A stretch of DNA of 14,113 nt from Actinomycetes bacterium (GTDB lineage: Bacteria > Actinomycetota > Actinomycetes > Actinomycetales > Microbacteriaceae), in assembly GCA_023386365.1 (NCBI GenBank), contig JAEWJX010000055.1, positions 1 through 14,113 of the forward strand, given 5' to 3'. Positions 6,878 to 13,040 of this stretch are shown piece by piece. Within the stretch, counting starts at the first letter, position 1, and each line of letters begins with the position of its first letter. The position numbers and the translations under genes are program-made. Under the pieces are notes generated by a model. It was given only the letters and a program-made list of their open reading frames with translations, was not told the origin of the DNA and made no database searches.

Positions 6878-7326
6878 GGCTCGGGTGGCATGACGATGTC
6901 ATCCGCATCGAGCTGCCGGCCGAGGAGGCCGGACTGCTGACGGTGCTCGCGCACCAGTTCGCGGATGTGGTGCGCGCCCCCGAACTCGATGATGCGCCCC
7001 TGCTGGCGCGGCTGTTCCCCGACGCGTACCGCGACGACGTGGCGGCATCCGACGAGTTCCGGCACTACACGCGCGGGGAGTTGGAGTCGCGCAAGGTGGC
7101 GGCGGCGGAGCAGATCGCTGCGACCGCCACGGAGGGCGTCATCGACCTGGATGCCGAGGCGGCGGCCACCTGGGTGCGCAGCCTCACCGACCTGCGGATG
7201 ATGGTGGGAACCCGTCTCGGAATCCGCGAAGACGGGGACGAGCCTGAGGCTGGGCCGCTCGCCGACGTGTACCTGTGGCTCGGCGAGCTGCAGTGGGTGC
7301 TGGTGGACCTGCTGGAGGACGAATGA
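6874..7326 (+). CDS. DUF2017 family protein, function unknown
   Basis: This 150-residue, soluble, acidic and mostly helical protein has no catalytic motif that I recognise. It matches the actinobacterial DUF2017 type in its place directly after clpS and in its pattern: a short N-terminal strand pair (VIRIELPAEEAGLL), RLFPDAYRDDVAASDEFRHYTRGEL in the middle, and the end motif PLADVYLWLGELQWVLVDLLED. ATG 6874 overlaps the clpS stop, and its own stop overlaps the next start, so all three proteins should be made together. A role as a partner or regulator in Clp-dependent proteolysis is inferred only from this conserved coupling. Confidence 0.85.
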   Translation: MRLGWHDDVIRIELPAEEAGLLTVLAHQFADVVRAPELDDAPLLARLFPDAYRDDVAASDEFRHYTRGELESRKVAAAEQIAATATEGVIDLDAEAAATWVRSLTDLRMMVGTRLGIREDGDEPEAGPLADVYLWLGELQWVLVDLLEDE

Positions 7327-7676
7327 GTCTCGACCTGAGCGCCGACGAGTTCGAGCGCATCGTGATCGACGAGCTCGACGAGCTGCCCGACGAGATGGTC
7401 GACGGGCTCGAGAATGTGGTGTTCGTGTGCGAGGACCGCCCCGAGGACGGCTCCCTCGACCTGCTCGGCATCTACGAGGGGGTGGCCCTCACCGAACGCG
7501 ATCGCTACGGCTTCGGCGAGTTGCCGGACCGGATCGTGCTGTTCCGCGAACCGCTGCTCGCCATCTGCGAGACCGAGGATGAGCTGCGCGACGAGATCCA
7601 CATCACGCTCGTGCACGAGATCGCCCACTACTACGGCATCGACGACGACGAACTGCACCGTCTCGGCTGGGCCTGA
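7323..7676 (+). CDS. Metallopeptidase family protein, minimal zincin
   Basis: This 117-residue protein of the small Zincin_1 type family has the zinc-site helix HEIAH at residues 98-102 followed by YYGIDDDELHRLGW. The third ligand is probably one of Asp107-Glu110, but this cannot be fixed from sequence. The N-terminal half (ERIVIDELDELPDEMVDGLENVVFVCED) and the core LLGIYEGVALTERDRYGFGELPDRIVLFREPL are typical of the family. No signal peptide is seen, so it acts in the cytoplasm. Peptidase activity of this family is inferred from the motif and is not well shown experimentally. ATG 7323 overlaps the DUF2017 stop; the longer open frame upstream is a shadow of that gene. Confidence 0.9.
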   Translation: MSLDLSADEFERIVIDELDELPDEMVDGLENVVFVCEDRPEDGSLDLLGIYEGVALTERDRYGFGELPDRIVLFREPLLAICETEDELRDEIHITLVHEIAHYYGIDDDELHRLGWA

Positions 7677-7716
7677 CGGCACGGATCGGGTCTCGCCTTC
7701 CGCGGCCCGCTGGCCC

Positions 7717-7722
7717 TAGGCT
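7717..7722 (+). promoter_or_regulatory. -10 box for the lipoprotein gene
   Basis: TAGGCT predicts a transcript start near 7729. This gives a leader of about 20 nt containing the Shine-Dalgarno GAGGAGA (7737-7743), five bases before the ATG. Unlike most promoters here, this one is not leaderless. Confidence 0.55.
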
Positions 7723-7748
7723 GCGGTCACCGCACCGAGGAGACCGCC

Positions 7749-8390
7749 ATGGACCGTCGCACCCTGCCTCTGCTCGTCCTCCCGCTGGCCGCGCTGTTCG
7801 CGCTGACGGCCTGCACGCCGGGGGGCTCCGGCGGCGGGTCGGGAGGCAGCGAGGAGCCAGTCGACGGCTCGACCGTGGCGGACGACCTGGGCCCGGTGCT
7901 CAGCGAGTGCGTGAATGGCGACTGGACCGCCGACCTCGGCGACCTGGTGGCGCAGCTGTCGGCGTCGCTGTCGGCCAACGGGCTGAACGTGACGGGGGCG
8001 ACCGCATCCGGCACCCAGGATGTGGCGATCGGTGGCGAGGGGGTGCTCGGGTTCGCGAACGCGATGACGTTCGTGATGACGATCGACATGGGCGGAGGGT
8101 TGGTGATGACGGTCACGCAGACCCACACCGGCGCCACCGGCGCCGACTGGGCGTGGGACGGCGAGGCGCCGGCGAACGACACGAACGGCACCATGGTGTT
8201 CTCGAACTTCCAGAACACCGACTACGACGTTCAGACGACGGTGGCGATCAACGGCACCGCATCCGATCAGACCGTCCCGATGCCGGAGCAGCCTGCGGGT
8301 GATGTGCCGCTCGCGGTCACCTGCTCGGGCGACACGATGACGACGAAGGCCGACGCGTCGCCGTTCACCACCACCTGGCAGCGCCTCTAG
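7749..8390 (+). CDS. Secreted lipoprotein of unknown function
   Basis: This 213-residue protein has a type II signal peptide: two arginines, a hydrophobic stretch (residues 5-19) and the lipobox LTAC with lipidated Cys22. A Gly/Ser linker (25-34) leads to an exported domain of about 175 residues rich in Thr, Gly and Val, which looks like beta structure. Only two further cysteines occur (Cys54 and Cys192), near the two ends of the domain, and could form a disulfide. I do not recognise the domain. ATG 7749 has a good Shine-Dalgarno. The TAG stop overlaps, in a single CTAG, the stop of the kinase-like gene on the other strand. Confidence 0.85.
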   Translation: MDRRTLPLLVLPLAALFALTACTPGGSGGGSGGSEEPVDGSTVADDLGPVLSECVNGDWTADLGDLVAQLSASLSANGLNVTGATASGTQDVAIGGEGVLGFANAMTFVMTIDMGGGLVMTVTQTHTGATGADWAWDGEAPANDTNGTMVFSNFQNTDYDVQTTVAINGTASDQTVPMPEQPAGDVPLAVTCSGDTMTTKADASPFTTTWQRL

Positions 8391-8914
8391 CGGACCGCGA
8401 TCAGCAGGTCGGCCAGGTCGCGCGGGTGCTCCCGCGCCGCGAATGCGACCTCTTGCGCCGCCCAGCGGTCCCAGTGGGGCGCGTAGGTGTCGCCGTCGCG
8501 TTCGATCGCGCGACGTTTGCGCTCGGCGTCGTCGAGGTCGAGCCACCACGCGTGGTTAGCGAGGGCTCGGGACTCGCGGGAGATGGCGCCGCAGCCTTCG
8601 ACGATGAGCGGACCGTGGCGCGGTACGGATGCGGCGTCCGCCGGCCGGTCCGCGGCCCAGTCCCAGCGGGTCCAGCCGCCGTGGCGGATGATCCCCGGTA
8701 CGGCCGCCGAACCGGCGGCGAGCCCGTCCCATCCGGGGTAGACGTCGTCGAGCGAGACGAGCGTGGCAGCGGGGAGGACGGCCGCGAGTCGGCGGGCGAG
8801 CACCGTCTTTCCGGCACCCGACCGGCCGTCGATGAGCAGTACCCACGGTTGCGGACCCGCAGTCAGCCGCTCGAGCAGCGGAGCGAGATCCGGTTCGGTG
8901 ACGACGTCGGTCAT
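8387..8914 (-). CDS. Uridine-kinase-like P-loop protein at the end of the ECF operon
   Basis: This 175-residue cytoplasmic protein is of the P-loop nucleoside/metabolite kinase type. Walker A is GRSGAGKT (30-37). LVSLDDVYPGWDGL (52-65) resembles the Asp-Asp substrate motif of uridine kinase. IVEGCGA (104-110) is the third strand. The Arg-rich lid is DDAERKRRAIERDG (128-141), followed by WDRWAAQE. ATG 8914 overlaps the EcfT stop by ATGA, so it is translationally coupled to the transporter and lies under the TPP riboswitch. The B. subtilis ykoEDCB set has the unrelated YkoF in its accessory place. Phosphorylation of the imported pyrimidine or thiamine is a reasonable inference, but the substrate is not shown by sequence. 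Confidence 0.8.
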   Translation of the reverse strand: MTDVVTEPDLAPLLERLTAGPQPWVLLIDGRSGAGKTVLARRLAAVLPAATLVSLDDVYPGWDGLAAGSAAVPGIIRHGGWTRWDWAADRPADAASVPRHGPLIVEGCGAISRESRALANHAWWLDLDDAERKRRAIERDGDTYAPHWDRWAAQEVAFAAREHPRDLADLLIAVR

Positions 8915-9717
8915 CCGCGCGGCCCCAGGATCGGGTTGAAGCTTCCGACCGCGATCGACACCGCGAGGGCGGCGACGGCGATCGTCACGCCGATCAGCAC
9001 CAGCACCCACTCCGCGCCGCCGAATCGTGCGACCCGGGCCGCGCTGCGCTGGCCGTCGCCCCCGAATCCGCGGGCCTCCATGGCGGTCGCGAGCGAGCCG
9101 CCTCGGCGCAACGCCAGCACGAGCAGCGCGAACGCCACCGAGCCGAGGAACCGGATGCGGCCGAGGAACCCGCCCGCGTCGCCCACGCCGCGCGCACGCC
9201 GCGCGAGCACGAGCGCACGCCAGTCGTCGACGATGAGCCCCACGAGCCGGAACGCCGCGAGCGCCCCCAGTACGAAACGTGCGGGCAGATGCCAGGTCTG
9301 GATGAGGCCGTCGGCGAGGTCGGTCGGGTCGACGGTGGCCACGAGCAGCACCGCCGGCAGGCCGATGGCGAGCACGCGCAGCGCCGCCGCGGTCGCCAGC
9401 TGGAGCGACCCCTCGCTGACCGTGGCCAGCAGGAACGTGCCGTAGACCTCGCCCGACGGCGCCCCGTACAGGGCGAGGGTGAGCGCCGTGAGCGGTGCCG
9501 CGATCAGCAGCGGCGCGATACGCACGGCGAGCGAACGCATCGGCACGCCGGCGAACGGCACCAGAAGCGCGACGAGGGCGAGCGCCACCGCCCCCGACAC
9601 CCAATCGATGGTGATGAGCAGCGCAACGCCGATCGCGGCGGATGCGGCGATCTTGGCGACAGGGTTGATGCGGTGCACCACCCTGTCGCCGGTGACGGGG
9701 GCGAGCAGCACGGTCAT
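8911..9717 (-). CDS. ykoC: Energy-coupling factor transporter T component (EcfT/YkoC-like)
   Basis: This 268-residue membrane protein joins the ATPase subunit to the substrate-binding S component in a group of vitamin importers. The N-terminus HRINPVAKI is typical of EcfT. Hydrophobic segments lie at about 21-57, 65-85, 92-126, 145-165, 190-205 and 236-258. The two coupling motifs that dock into the ATPases are clear: ARRARGVG with Ala175-Arg176-Gly177, and AMEARGFGG with Ala215-Arg216-Gly217. The start overlaps the ATPase stop and the stop overlaps the kinase-like start, both as ATGA. The symbol follows B. subtilis ykoEDCB and rests on gene order and family. Confidence 0.92.
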   Translation of the reverse strand: MTVLLAPVTGDRVVHRINPVAKIAASAAIGVALLITIDWVSGAVALALVALLVPFAGVPMRSLAVRIAPLLIAAPLTALTLALYGAPSGEVYGTFLLATVSEGSLQLATAAALRVLAIGLPAVLLVATVDPTDLADGLIQTWHLPARFVLGALAAFRLVGLIVDDWRALVLARRARGVGDAGGFLGRIRFLGSVAFALLVLALRRGGSLATAMEARGFGGDGQRSAARVARFGGAEWVLVLIGVTIAVAALAVSIAVGSFNPILGPRG

Positions 9718-11240
9718 GCGGCGCCCCGATCCCGTACGCCGACCGGCGCCCCGAGCTCGAACTCGTCGGCGTCGAGGGCGCGGATGAGGGTGCGGTCGTG
9801 GGTGACCACAACCACCGCGCGTCCCGCGTCCCGCTGTTCGGCCAGCAAAGCCACCAGCTCGCGCCAGGTGCGCGCGTCCTGCCCGAAGGTGGGCTCGTCG
9901 AGCACAAGCACGCGCGGAGCGGTCGCCAGCACCGTCGCGACCGAGAGTCGCCGCTTCTCGCCCCCCGAGAGGCTGAAGGGGTGCGCCGGGCCGAGCCGGG
10001 CGAGCCGCAGACGGTCGAGCAGCGCGTCGATCTCGGGCGCGAACTCCTCCGGTGCGCGGCCCAGCGCGCGGGGCCCGAGTTCGAGTTCACGCCACACGCT
10101 GCCGGCGAGGAACTGGTGGTCGGGGCTCTGGAAGACGTACCCGATGCGGGTGAGCAGTTCGCGCGAACGCCAGAGGGCCGGGTCGGATGCGGCGCCGTCG
10201 GCAAGCGCATCCGTCGCCACAACCCGCCCCGCGACCGGCGCGAGCAGGCCCGCGAGGGTGAGGGCGAAGGTCGTCTTGCCGGCGCCGTTCGCTCCGGTGA
10301 CGGCGAGGACCCGCCCGACGGGGACGGCCACGTCGAGGTCGCGCGCCACCGCGGCGGCGAGTTCCTCCGGGGTGGCGGGGGTACCTTTCTTCGCCCTCCG
10401 GCGGGAGCGGACGCCCCGCCCGATCGCGACACCGTCGACGCGCAGCAGCTCGTCGCCGGGCGCGCCCGCCGGGTGGGTGGGCATGCTGTCGGCCGTCCCC
10501 GGAAGCCACACCCCCGCCTCCGCCAGCACGTCGGATGCCGCCTCGAGCACCGCATCCGGGGCGCCGTCGGCGATCACGCCGTCCGCGCCCAGCACGACCA
10601 CGCGCGTCACGTGGGGCCACCACGCGTCGACGCGGTGCTCCACCACGACGAGGGTGCGGTCGGCTGCGGTCGCCATCACCGCCTCCACCACCTCGTGCAC
10701 GCCATCCGGGTCGAGGTTGGCGGTCGGTTCGTCGAGCAGCAGCAGCCGCGGGCGCATGGCCAGCACCCCCGCGAGAGCCAGACGTTGCTTCTGCCCGCCC
10801 GAGAGCTCGGTCGTGGAGTGGGTGAGCGGCAGGTCGAGGCCGACGGCCGCGAGCGCCTCCGGCACCCGCCGACGGATCTCGTCGGGCGAGACCCCCAGGT
10901 TCTCCAGGCCGAAGCCGACGTCGTCGCCGAGCCGGGCGAGCACCGCCTGGGTGTCGGGGTCTTGCAGCACGAGACCCGACGCGCCCCGCGCCGACACGGC
11001 GGGGACCCCGTCGACGAGCAGGTCCCCGTGCTGCTCGCCCTCCTCGGCACCCCCCAGGATGCCGGCGAGACCGTGCAGCAGGGTCGACTTGCCAGCGCCC
11101 GACGCGCCCAGCAGCAGCACCCGCTCCCCCGGCTCGATGGTCAGGTCGAGGCCGCGCACGGCGGGGTCGCGGCGGCCGGCGTGCCGCCAGCTCCAGCCGC
11201 GCGCCTCCACCCGTGCGCCACCGCGCACCTGATCCGTCAC
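9714..11240 (-). CDS. ykoD: Fused double-ATPase subunit of the ECF transporter (YkoD-like)
   Basis: This 508-residue protein carries two complete ABC ATPase domains, so one chain supplies both motor halves. Domain 1 has Walker A GASGAGKS (45-52), Q-loop Gln93 in VLQDPDTQ, signature LSGGQ (146-150), Walker B LLLLDEP (Asp170, Glu171) and switch His202. Domain 2 has GANGAGKT (316-323), Gln371 in VFQSPDHQ, signature LSGGE (424-428), VLVLDEPTFGQD (Asp448, Glu449) and His481. The linker (about 250-300) is basic. GTG 11240 is chosen as it is the first start after the ykoE stop that keeps the whole first domain; its Shine-Dalgarno is weak, and GTG 11228 is possible. The open frame further upstream only shadows ykoE. 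Confidence 0.92.
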   Translation of the reverse strand: MTDQVRGGARVEARGWSWRHAGRRDPAVRGLDLTIEPGERVLLLGASGAGKSTLLHGLAGILGGAEEGEQHGDLLVDGVPAVSARGASGLVLQDPDTQAVLARLGDDVGFGLENLGVSPDEIRRRVPEALAAVGLDLPLTHSTTELSGGQKQRLALAGVLAMRPRLLLLDEPTANLDPDGVHEVVEAVMATAADRTLVVVEHRVDAWWPHVTRVVVLGADGVIADGAPDAVLEAASDVLAEAGVWLPGTADSMPTHPAGAPGDELLRVDGVAIGRGVRSRRRAKKGTPATPEELAAAVARDLDVAVPVGRVLAVTGANGAGKTTFALTLAGLLAPVAGRVVATDALADGAASDPALWRSRELLTRIGYVFQSPDHQFLAGSVWRELELGPRALGRAPEEFAPEIDALLDRLRLARLGPAHPFSLSGGEKRRLSVATVLATAPRVLVLDEPTFGQDARTWRELVALLAEQRDAGRAVVVVTHDRTLIRALDADEFELGAPVGVRDRGAA

Positions 11241-11275
11241 CGTCTCACTGGCATCCGTCGTGTCGTCCCGCCCGA

Positions 11276-11911
11276 CTAGACCAGCTCGGCCCGTTCGCGT
11301 CCCGCCGCGAAACGCGACAACACGCCGGTGGCGGCGAGCGCCCGCACCAGCACCCACGACAGGAGGCCGGCGATGACGGCACCCGTGATCGCGGCCGAGA
11401 TCGTGTAGATGGTGGCGAACTCGGGGGTGAGGCCCGCGGCGTACCAGACGATCAGGTCGTTGATCGCCATGGCGAGGCCTGCGCCGATACCGGCGAGCAC
11501 CGCCACCCCGAGACCCCAGCGCCTGTAGAGGAAGAGCGCGAACACGATCTCGGCGCCGAGACCCTGCACGAGCCCCGCTTCGATCGTCCACCAGCCCCAC
11601 TCGTTGGGCACGATGATGACGCTCACCGTCGCCGCCACCAGCTCGGTGAAGAGCGCGGCACCCGGCTTGCGGATGATGAGGCCGCCGATGACGCCCGGCA
11701 GCAGCCAGACGCCCGCGAGCAGCGCCCCGAGGCCCGGCAGCACGGCGCCGAGGGCATCGCGCAGCGGCGAACTGGTGGTGTTCCAGAGGATGAAGACGAG
11801 CCCCAGCGCCACACCGAGCACGCTGGCGGTGACGATGTCGATAACGCGCCAGCGGCGGCTCGGGGCCGCCCGCTTCGCCTCGGTGGTGGTGGGGGTGGAT
11901 TCCGTGGTCAC
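11276..11911 (-). CDS. ykoE: ECF substrate-specific S component, YkoE-like (thiamine/HMP)
   Basis: This 211-residue integral membrane protein captures the substrate for the ECF importer. A basic N-terminal tail (about 1-24) precedes some six hydrophobic helices (about 25-45, 53-75, 82-100, 112-130, 134-158, 165-195). Family-like stretches are VLGVALGLVFILWN, LLPGVIGGLIIRKPGAALFTELVAA and NEWGWWTIEAGLVQGLGAE. The TPP riboswitch directly upstream points to thiamine or its hydroxymethylpyrimidine precursor as cargo. GTG 11911 is set by the sequence AAAGGG about eight bases upstream, which lies inside a hairpin. It heads the operon; ykoD follows after a 35-nt gap. Confidence 0.92.
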   Translation of the reverse strand: MTTESTPTTTEAKRAAPSRRWRVIDIVTASVLGVALGLVFILWNTTSSPLRDALGAVLPGLGALLAGVWLLPGVIGGLIIRKPGAALFTELVAATVSVIIVPNEWGWWTIEAGLVQGLGAEIVFALFLYRRWGLGVAVLAGIGAGLAMAINDLIVWYAAGLTPEFATIYTISAAITGAVIAGLLSWVLVRALAATGVLSRFAAGRERAELV

Positions 11912-11915
11912 GATG

Positions 11916-11944
11916 CGTGCCCTTTCATTCGGTGAAAGTGCACG
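11916..11944 (-). promoter_or_regulatory. Hairpin sequestering the ykoE Shine-Dalgarno, probable riboswitch expression platform
   Basis: On the mRNA strand CGTGCACTTTCA pairs with TGAAAGGGCACG across the 5-nt loop CCGAA, with a single A-G mismatch. The 3' arm contains the Shine-Dalgarno AAAGGG, and the GTG start lies four bases after the hairpin. There is no T-run, so control of translation is more likely than termination. The antisequestor partner was not identified. Confidence 0.65.
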
Positions 11945-11975
11945 GGTGGGCGACCGCGGATGCGATCGGCCCTGA

Positions 11976-12064
11976 GATGCCTCCCTGCGCCGGCATGATC
12001 CGGATCAGGTTCGACGGTCGAAGCTTGGATGAGCTTCCTCTCAGCCCGGCACACCGGACTCCCG
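11976..12064 (-). promoter_or_regulatory. TPP riboswitch (THI element)
   Basis: On the minus strand the conserved aptamer parts occur in order: GGGAGTCCGG, the pyrimidine-sensing CTGAGA (12044-12039), an extra hairpin GAAGCT/AGCTTC, ACCTGATC (12010-12003), ATGCCGG, and GCGCAGGGA (11990-11982). CTGAGA and the ACCTGATC...GCGCAGGGA core are diagnostic of thiamine pyrophosphate aptamers. It should reduce expression of the ECF operon when thiamine pyrophosphate is abundant. Confidence 0.96.
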
Positions 12065-12076
12065 TGTTCGCTGTCG

Positions 12077-12082
12077 AGTGTA
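12077..12082 (-). promoter_or_regulatory. -10 box for the riboswitch-ECF operon
   Basis: The minus strand reads TACACT, predicting a start near 12070, a few bases before the aptamer. Only 13 bp separate it from the oppositely facing -10 box at 12096-12101. Confidence 0.55.
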
Positions 12083-12095
12083 GACCCCGCGCCGC

Positions 12096-12101
12096 TAGGC
12101 T
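12096..12101 (+). promoter_or_regulatory. -10 box of a leaderless promoter for the EXPERA gene
   Basis: TAGGCT is followed by seven bases and ATG at 12109. It is back to back with the riboswitch operon promoter, so both polymerases would compete for the same DNA. Confidence 0.55.
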
Positions 12102-12108
12102 GCCGCCC

Positions 12109-12598
12109 ATGCCCGACGCCGTCGTCAACCTGCCTCTCCGTCAGCGCCCGATCGACATCTTCTTCGCGGTCATGTTCGGCGTCTTCATCGTGACCTCCTG
12201 CATCGCCGACATGCTGCCCACCCTCGGGGTCGACTTCTCGCAGCCGAACGGCCAATTCCTGGTGGATTCGAACTACTGGTACGCACACGACGCCGACCCG
12301 CTGTTCATGAACCCGCCGGTGTGGATGCGCATCGTGACCGGCCTGTCGGCGTTCATCTACCTGGCCTTCTACCTGGTTCTTGGGCTGGAACTGGATCCAG
12401 CTGCCCGCCGTGATCTACGCGACGATGATCGCGTCAATCACCGGAATCATCGTCTTCGGCGTGGAGTTCTTCGGCGAGCCGGAATTCCAGACCGGCAATC
12501 CGCTCAAGTTCTTGGCGTTCAACCTGCCGTACGTGCTCATCCCACTGCTCCTGCTGGTCCGTATGCGTAAGCCGCTGCCGTTCACCAGGAAGTTCTGA
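12109..12598 (+). pseudogene. EXPERA/TMEM97-like membrane protein, frameshifted
   Basis: Two frames together make one four-helix EXPERA (emopamil-binding-like) protein of about 162 residues. Frame 1 from ATG 12109 gives the N-terminal half (PIDIFFAVMFGVFIVTSCIAD, then PPVWMRIVTGLSAFIYLAFYLVLG). From about 12380 the other frame continues the family pattern with WNWIQLPAVIYA and NLPYVLIPLLLLVRMRKP, ending at TGA 12596-12598. Frame 1 alone goes on as Arg-rich nonsense to 12570. The join lies near 12376-12385 and needs one extra base, or a loss of 3n+2. Compared with human TMEM97 from memory, the join also seems about six residues short, which favours a deletion of about 17-20 nt. A sequencing error or programmed +1 shift cannot be excluded. 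Bacterial function of the family is unknown. Confidence 0.75.
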
Positions 12599-12599
12599 C

Positions 12600-12627
12600 G
12601 CGCTTCCGCCTGCGGTCCTCAACCAGC
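12600..12627 (-). repeat. Possible degenerate copy of the GGTTGAGTAGC repeat
   Basis: CTCAACCAGC (12618-12627) is identical to the end of the minus-oriented units at 5701-5750. The preceding GC-rich bases resemble the inner part of the unit loosely. Only ten bases match exactly, so this is tentative. Confidence 0.35.
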
Positions 12628-12648
12628 TGGACCACAGCCAGGCACACC

Positions 12649-12654
12649 TAGACT
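12649..12654 (+). promoter_or_regulatory. -10 box of a leaderless promoter for the DUF6412-like gene
   Basis: TAGACT is followed by six bases and the GTG start at 12661, the same spacing as at orn, marR and the acyltransferase gene. Confidence 0.55.
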
Positions 12655-12660
12655 GACCCC

Positions 12661-12960
12661 GTGACCGAGGCCTACGCGGAACTGATGCACGGCATCGCCG
12701 TCGTGCTCGGCGTGCTCGGGCTCCAGGGGCCGGGCGTCATCCTCGCCACCCTCGGTGCGACTGCCCTCCTCGGCGCGGTCGCGGCGGCTGTCGTCGCCCT
12801 CGCGCACGCCACGGGCGCCGCCAGCCCGCGCCTCATCGCGGTCGGGCACCGGTCGAGGCGCCACGCCATTCTGCTCGGGCACCTGCCCGACGCCTCCCAC
12901 CCGGACGCCCGCGGTCACATCCGCTCGCGCGCTCCCGGTTCCGCGGCCTCGGCCGCCTAG
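12661..12960 (+). CDS. Small membrane protein, DUF6412-like
   Basis: This 99-residue protein has one or two hydrophobic segments (about 9-27 and 29-51) and a basic cytoplasmic tail. The tail pattern SRRHAILLGHLPDASHPDARGHIRSRAPG resembles the conserved end of the actinobacterial DUF6412 family, which is commonly encoded just before a YidC-type insertase, as here. The family name is from memory and the match is judged by eye. GTG 12661 is set by the leaderless -10 box. Function is unknown; being a small neighbour of YidC, it may assist or be a client of the insertase. Confidence 0.7.
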   Translation: MTEAYAELMHGIAVVLGVLGLQGPGVILATLGATALLGAVAAAVVALAHATGAASPRLIAVGHRSRRHAILLGHLPDASHPDARGHIRSRAPGSAASAA

Positions 12961-13040
12961 CGCACCCGCGCCACCGACGCTCCCCTGCCTCGGGGGCGGC
13001 CAGACGATCCCGCCTGTCCGCATCCGATCCAGGAGCACCC

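Noticed and set aside
9289..11232. A 647-residue open frame on the plus strand
   Set aside because: It is antisense to the double ATPase and EcfT genes, low in complexity (Ser/Arg/Thr), and has no motif. High GC makes such antisense frames common.
11241..11600. N-terminal extension of the ATPase frame up to 11600
   Set aside because: The added residues are Arg-rich nonsense overlapping ykoE in another frame; the first ABC domain begins right after GTG 11240.
12980..13000. CCCC-TGCCTC-GGGG hairpin before yidC as a terminator
   Set aside because: The stem is only four pairs with no T-run, and it lies inside a likely operon.
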